DNA from: Taxillus chinensis
Lineage: Eukaryota; Streptophyta; Magnoliopsida; Santalales; Loranthaceae
DNA: 64,000 nt
Assembly: GCA_023512835.1 (NCBI GenBank)
Contig: CM042088.1
Coordinates: 39,660,164 to 39,724,163 of the forward strand
Direction of reading: 5' to 3'
Below the pieces are notes generated by a model. That model saw only the letters and a list, made by a program, of their open reading frames with translations, was not told the origin of the DNA and did not search any database. The translations under genes were made by a program, and so were the position numbers. Shown here in pieces: positions 59,814-64,000 of the stretch (position 1 is the first letter of the stretch; each line of letters starts with the position of its first letter).

Positions 59814-60405
59814 TCAATTCATCCCAAGATTTGCAAAATTCCAAACAATGTCTCTCGACGTTCTCAACCGGTCAATTCCTAAAACAACTTCATAATCCTC
59901 CGACGGAAGCAAATAGAAATCAGTTATAGTTTCTTGCTCTTGCATGGAGAATTTAACATTAGAACCTTCAACAACCTTCACCTCAAACCTTTGACACTGC
60001 CCCAATCGATGAGCATGCCTTTTTGCAATTTTAACATCCATAAAATTATAGTGCTACCAGAATCGATCAAAATAGTTAACAGGCTGATGTTTCAACATCC
60101 CATTAACTCGCATAGTTTGAGGATTGGAATACCCAACCAATTGGTATGATCCGGCGAAGCAACAGAATATTCATCATCTTCATAATCATTGGGTTCCATA
60201 TACCTTCCTCGATCTGTAGTCTCACCATTGCCATCATCGGGGCTTCATCTTGCAGCAGTACGGGTTCAATCATTAATGACCTCTCCCTTGCTTGCAACAA
60301 TGCCTTCGGTGCCATTTTTTCATCACATTGCCAGTGAAGACTTTTGGCCATTCGCTCTTTTAGTTCCTCCTGCGTCAACCGCTTAGTATGGGCATTACGC
60401 TTCAC
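59814..60405 (-). mobile_element. Ty3/Gypsy gag-protease relic
   Basis: On the minus strand, 60405-60103 reads RLTQEELKERMAKSLHWQCD then EKM, the region before a gag zinc knuckle (usual form RLT..E...R..GLC..CDEK), with the knuckle itself degraded. The retropepsin signature ILIDSGST is readable at about 60047-60072 in a shifted frame. 60041-59814 continues as the protease C-terminal half (TDFYLLPSEDYEVVLGIDRL). A frameshift therefore lies just after the catalytic motif. No reverse transcriptase, integrase or LTR follows at 58-59.8 kb. It is a dead fragment of a chromoviral-type element. Confidence 0.75.
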
Positions 60406-60409
60406 AGTA

Positions 60410-61085
60410 GAAGACCCACTCCCTCACGACCCGCCTCGCAAACCTCAGGTACAACTTCCTAGCAGTGGGTCAACTCCGAGAGCTAAAAAAACATTGAAGT
60501 TGACGTAAAAATCTGCATAATGCCCATCTGGTGAAACTTGGACCTTCTCATTTTGGCCTCTGTTTGGGTCTGAGAAGAACCCATACAAAATGAATGAATC
60601 TCCCTTTAACTTATTACTATCTTTGTAATTACTTTTACCCATACTTATCTGGGCGTTATTTGGGTTATATATTGGGTTGCTTTAATAAATGAATTGGATT
60701 GTGGATGGACCTTGCCGGATATATATAGCACTTAAATTTTGGGTTTTTGTATATTAACGATGTTATTTGCGGATGATTTCTTTTGCTTTAATTTGATATT
60801 TATATTTGGGCTTTTCTTATTTTTGGATGATAACTTAATATTATTTGTTTTTATCACCTAAACAAGCTCGAGTTTTAAATTTAACTAAAAAATAATGAAA
60901 AAACACATCTAGAATTATTATTTGGAAACCCTCTCTTGTTCTTGTAGTCTGTAGCCGTTCTAGTACTCTAGTACAATCACTTTCCCATCTAAGAACACCA
61001 AATAAACAAGCAACCAAGCGTGGGAAAAAGCGAAGCAAAACGGAAAGAAAAAAAAAAGATACATATATATATATATAATTAATAA
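60410..61085. other. Region between the Gypsy relic and the DUF506 gene
   Basis: The minus-strand open frame at 60445-60642 may be a further gag-like scrap, but I cannot identify it. The part near 61085 should hold the 3' UTR of the DUF506 gene. A (TA)n run lies at about 61061-61077. Confidence 0.4.
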
Positions 61086-62352
61086 TCACACGAGTGCAGC
61101 AGACTCGTTACCCAAATTCGACAACCTCGCCAACAAAGCCATGGTCAACATGGAAGTCTTCTTCGACGGCTTCCGAGGCTCACTACCTCCCGAACAACAA
61201 TAGGTTGCTGTTGTCGTACCCGTTGCATTTGTTTTCTCGCAACCTGGACTGAGCCACTTGGCCTGCACGTACCTCTGCTTCCTCCAAGGACCAATGTGCA
61301 TCTTGTTCTGCTTCATGCTCCTCTTCGCCGCCGAGCATAGGATCTTAATCAGCGCCTGTAGTCTCGCAACCTTTCCGACGAAAAGCTCCGGCAGCCGGAG
61401 GATCAGCCGCCGATACTCTTCGCTCGCCCTCGCCATCTCGAACTCCGCCCGGAAGCTCACCTCGATTATCACCCTCGTCACCTCCCCTCCCTTGGAGCTT
61501 GTCATGTCCACCACGTCCAGAAAGCTGTGTTCCCCTGTGCCAGTGCCAAAAAAAAAAACACCAATATATATTATTAATTAGCTGACAGCTCTCATATATA
61601 TTGTCTTGTTTTTACTTAAAAATAATAATAAATTATCCAACATAACATTTCAATAATTTTATCTCATTAATATAAATTATAAATTATACTTCAATTTTTT
61701 TATTTTAATTTTAAACTTTATTAAAATTGTATATTTGCTAACTAAAGTTATTTTAATAAAATTTTTAATTAAGATATGAATTTGAAGTCAAATTAATACT
61801 ACTAATTTTTTTTTCGAAATTGCACATACCTGATGGGATCTCCGGCGATCTCCGCCACTTGGTCCGGCAAATACTACAGTTGAAGCCAGCATCTTGTAGG
61901 CGATTACACACTTCCATCATCAGGCACTTCCGGCAACCGCCGGTACTCGTCGCGGCCGCCGGTGCTCCGCCGCAGTTACAAAACCCCCCAGCGGCGGCGG
62001 CCTTCGTTTCTTCCACCGCCGCTTTCGCCGCAACCCGAATCCTAGACTCCAAAGGGCTTGTCCTGCACAGAGTGGCCTGTAGAAGCTGATGCTGCGTTTC
62101 CCAAAATGCCCTTTCTTCTTCGCCGTTCCCGGAGCTTTCTCTCCCCTCGTCTGCGTTGTCGTCTTCGACGTCCCTACTAACGAGGCGGTCACAGGTCGAG
62201 CCCTCGCTGCCGGAGCTCTCCGACGTGAAACAACCGTCTTCGCCTTCGACCTCGAAGAACCCGAATACCATGTCCGGCGAACCGGCGCCGGAGGTTTCGC
62301 AGCAGGTGGGAGCCCGGTGACCTGTTGCACATTTGGCTGTCGTGTGGGCCAT
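61086..62352 (-). CDS. DUF506 (PDDEXK-like) family protein
   Basis: The protein has 323 aa in two exons: 62352-61830 and 61534-61086, with a GT-AG intron of 295 bp. The joint PS|G|EHSFLDVV restores the family's 'P.G...F.DV' stretch. I chose ATG 62352 as the first ATG below the TATA box. ATG 62271 (MVFGFFEVEGED) is an alternative and would remove 27 residues. Residues 30-80 are acidic and Ser-rich. The domain spans about 82-290: AFWETQHQLLQATLCR, a Cys pair cluster (C125, C127), CRKCLMMEVCNRLQDAGFNC (140-159), RAEFEMAR, LPELFVGKV and MHIGPWRKQRYVQAKWLSP. The family (PF04720) is plant-specific and related in fold to PDDEXK nucleases. Some members act in root-hair growth, but no enzyme activity is proven. 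The N-terminal half is markedly GC-rich (Ala/Gly codons). Confidence 0.92.
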
Positions 62353-62452
62353 GTGGCCGGCCTCGTGATGTCGCGGCGGTCGGAAGCGGGTGAGTTTGAC
62401 TTGTTTGACGGTCCGCGAATGTGTTACGGAAAAAGCACAAAACCTCCTCCTC

Positions 62453-62462
62453 TTTATATATA
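62453..62462 (-). promoter_or_regulatory. TATA box of the DUF506 gene
   Basis: The minus-strand sequence is GTATATATAAAGAGG, about 100 bp upstream of ATG 62352. The upstream open frame that runs through it (to 62487) is therefore unlikely to be translated. Confidence 0.65.
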
Positions 62463-62499
62463 CACCCCTTTTTGATGGCGAGACCACAGAGAGATGGTT

Positions 62500-64000
62500 C
62501 GGTGACGTGTCGATTTTCTATTGGATAATTGCAACTTCTGGCGATTCTGTAGCCGTAAGGGATTGCTCATCTGGCACAGCAAGGATCCACGTCAGGTCTT
62601 GCAATCAATCATTTACCAGCTTTCGAATTATCCGAACCCAAATTCGCATAATTTTTTTTAATTTGTTTTTTTAAATTACTCACTCCTTCCTCGTTGTATC
62701 ACATTATTGCATAGAGCTCCGATTGATCATTCTTGATTAATTAATGGGACTAGTGTATCATGCACCCATAAATAGTATGACTTGGGCCATAATTTATTTA
62801 TTTTTTGGAACTTGCCTCAGATAACTAATTAGGAATGGTTATGCATATTATGTCCTATATATTCTTACCGAAAAAGATTTGTACATGAGTTACTATATAT
62901 ATTTTACTAGAATAAACATATTAACTAATATATCACTTTAAAAATATGAGTGTTCATGAGCCAATCCTACTAGAAAATAAAGACCGCGCCGGAATGAGTT
63001 CTTAGGAGGACCACTACGGTGGACATGAGCGTCACCAACCCATAACGCTGCAACGTAAGTCTTCAAATTAAATTTTACAACGCATTCTTAATTTAAGACC
63101 CAGCGGGTTTAAAATTTTAAACTCACTTTTAATTTAAATTAACATAGTCATGAAAGTTTAAAAGTCGGGACCACATGAAAATTTAATTTAAAAGCTGACT
63201 AAATTTATATTTCAATATATATATATATATATATAATACTAGATACAGTTAGCATTGCGTTACTTTAACGTTATCATGCCGATGTATGTTGGATCATGCG
63301 GTGATGGATAAGAAATTAATAACACAAAAATAACAGAAAAAAAAAATCTTATACACATGCCACCATGTAAATAGTGATAGATACCGATATAATATGATTT
63401 ACATTCACAATATTTTTATTTATTTTTAATTTAAATAATTATATGTGTTTTTATTATTATTTTCATACTTTTATATTATTACTTTATTAAAAAAAATGAT
63501 AATTAAAATGGTGAAGAAGCACATGGACATCCGAATATTCCATTTCTTACCCGAACCCGAAACAGATGGATCTAGAGCGAATGAGCTGTACGATGGGACG
63601 TCGATGGTGGGACCCCAGACAGGTTGTCCGAGGTCACTTGTGTATTGATTGGTGCGGCTGTGGATTAGCATGAAAAAATGTCTCAGGGACGCGGCGACTT
63701 GACGTGGTCGTGGGATGGGATGAGGTAGATTCGGAAACGGTAGTTGCCAAGTGGCACTTTGGTCATTCGCTCCACCGCCTGCAATTGCTTCTTACAAATA
63801 AGCAAATTGCGAGCGTTAGCGTAAGTTTTAATCATATGTTGTTAGATTTATTGCTTATGTTTAATTCGGTCAATCTGCCTGATTTTGAACTCTCAACAAC
63901 GCTCTTTTATTTATTTATTTTAATATATTAATAATTCTAACTATTTTTTTAAGATTGATTTTACGTCGGTATTAATAAAAAATTAATACTATTCATATTT
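62500..64000. other. DUF506 upstream region and intergenic DNA
   Basis: No gene was seen up to the end of the window. (TA)n lies at about 63216-63236. The GC-richer patch 63530-63780 has short frames on both strands without family resemblance. Confidence 0.5.

Noticed and set aside
62189..62475. Frames opposite or overlapping DUF506 exon 1
   Set aside because: Shadows of a GC-rich real exon; one lacks an ATG and others lie on the opposite strand.
62353..62487. Upstream extension of the DUF506 frame as part of the protein
   Set aside because: It runs through the TATA box at 62453-62462, so it should not be transcribed in the normal message.

Overview
This is a 64 kb piece of a land-plant nuclear genome, most likely a eudicot. 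The evidence is AT-rich intergenic DNA full of microsatellites, GT-AG introns, plant-restricted families (PAC-domain arabinogalactan protein, DUF506, bHLH162-like bHLH, P-class PPR, Raf-like C5 kinase), and abundant hAT and CACTA transposons. No bacterial operons, CRISPR arrays, rRNA or canonical tRNA genes were seen.

I support five intact genes, all on the minus strand. (1) 11877-12835 is a secreted proline/histidine-rich AGP31-like protein with a six-cysteine PAC domain, two exons, 275 aa. (2) 29597-31036 is a single-exon P-class PPR protein matching the At5g46100 group, 479 aa. (3) 36680-37605 is a three-exon bHLH162-like transcription factor, 195 aa. (4) 52098-54771 is a three-exon Raf-like MAPKKK of the HT1/C5 group, 476 aa. 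(5) 61086-62352 is a two-exon DUF506 protein, 323 aa. All splice joints were read from GT/AG sites that keep the frame and restore the known family sequence. The five genes do not form a pathway; they are independent loci.

Between them lie transposons whose ends can be read to the base from their target-site duplications. There are hAT-type elements at 13966-14536, 14624-15413, 22679-23931 and 47189-49563 (8-bp duplications). There is also a complete CACTA element at 39189-43207 (3-bp duplication ATG). The CACTA element carries the last two exons of a reticulon gene, still in frame and with a usable intron, plus a second gene-like fragment. Two AT-rich elements, 4660-6450 and 47189-49563, belong to one family built as kilobase-scale palindromes, with inverted tRNA-like modules near each end.

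The stretch 56.7-60.4 kb is a graveyard. It holds a frameshifted progesterone 5-beta-reductase (VEP1-like) pseudogene, an unidentified degenerate coding-like block, a GC-rich 30-bp minisatellite and a Ty3/Gypsy gag-protease relic. Tandem arrays occur at 20.7-21.4 kb (72-bp period), 22.3 kb (43-44 bp) and 46.6-47.0 kb (80 bp). Two divergent LTR-like fragments lie near 21.5-24.3 and 43.6-44.9 kb. The remaining intergenic DNA showed nothing I could name.
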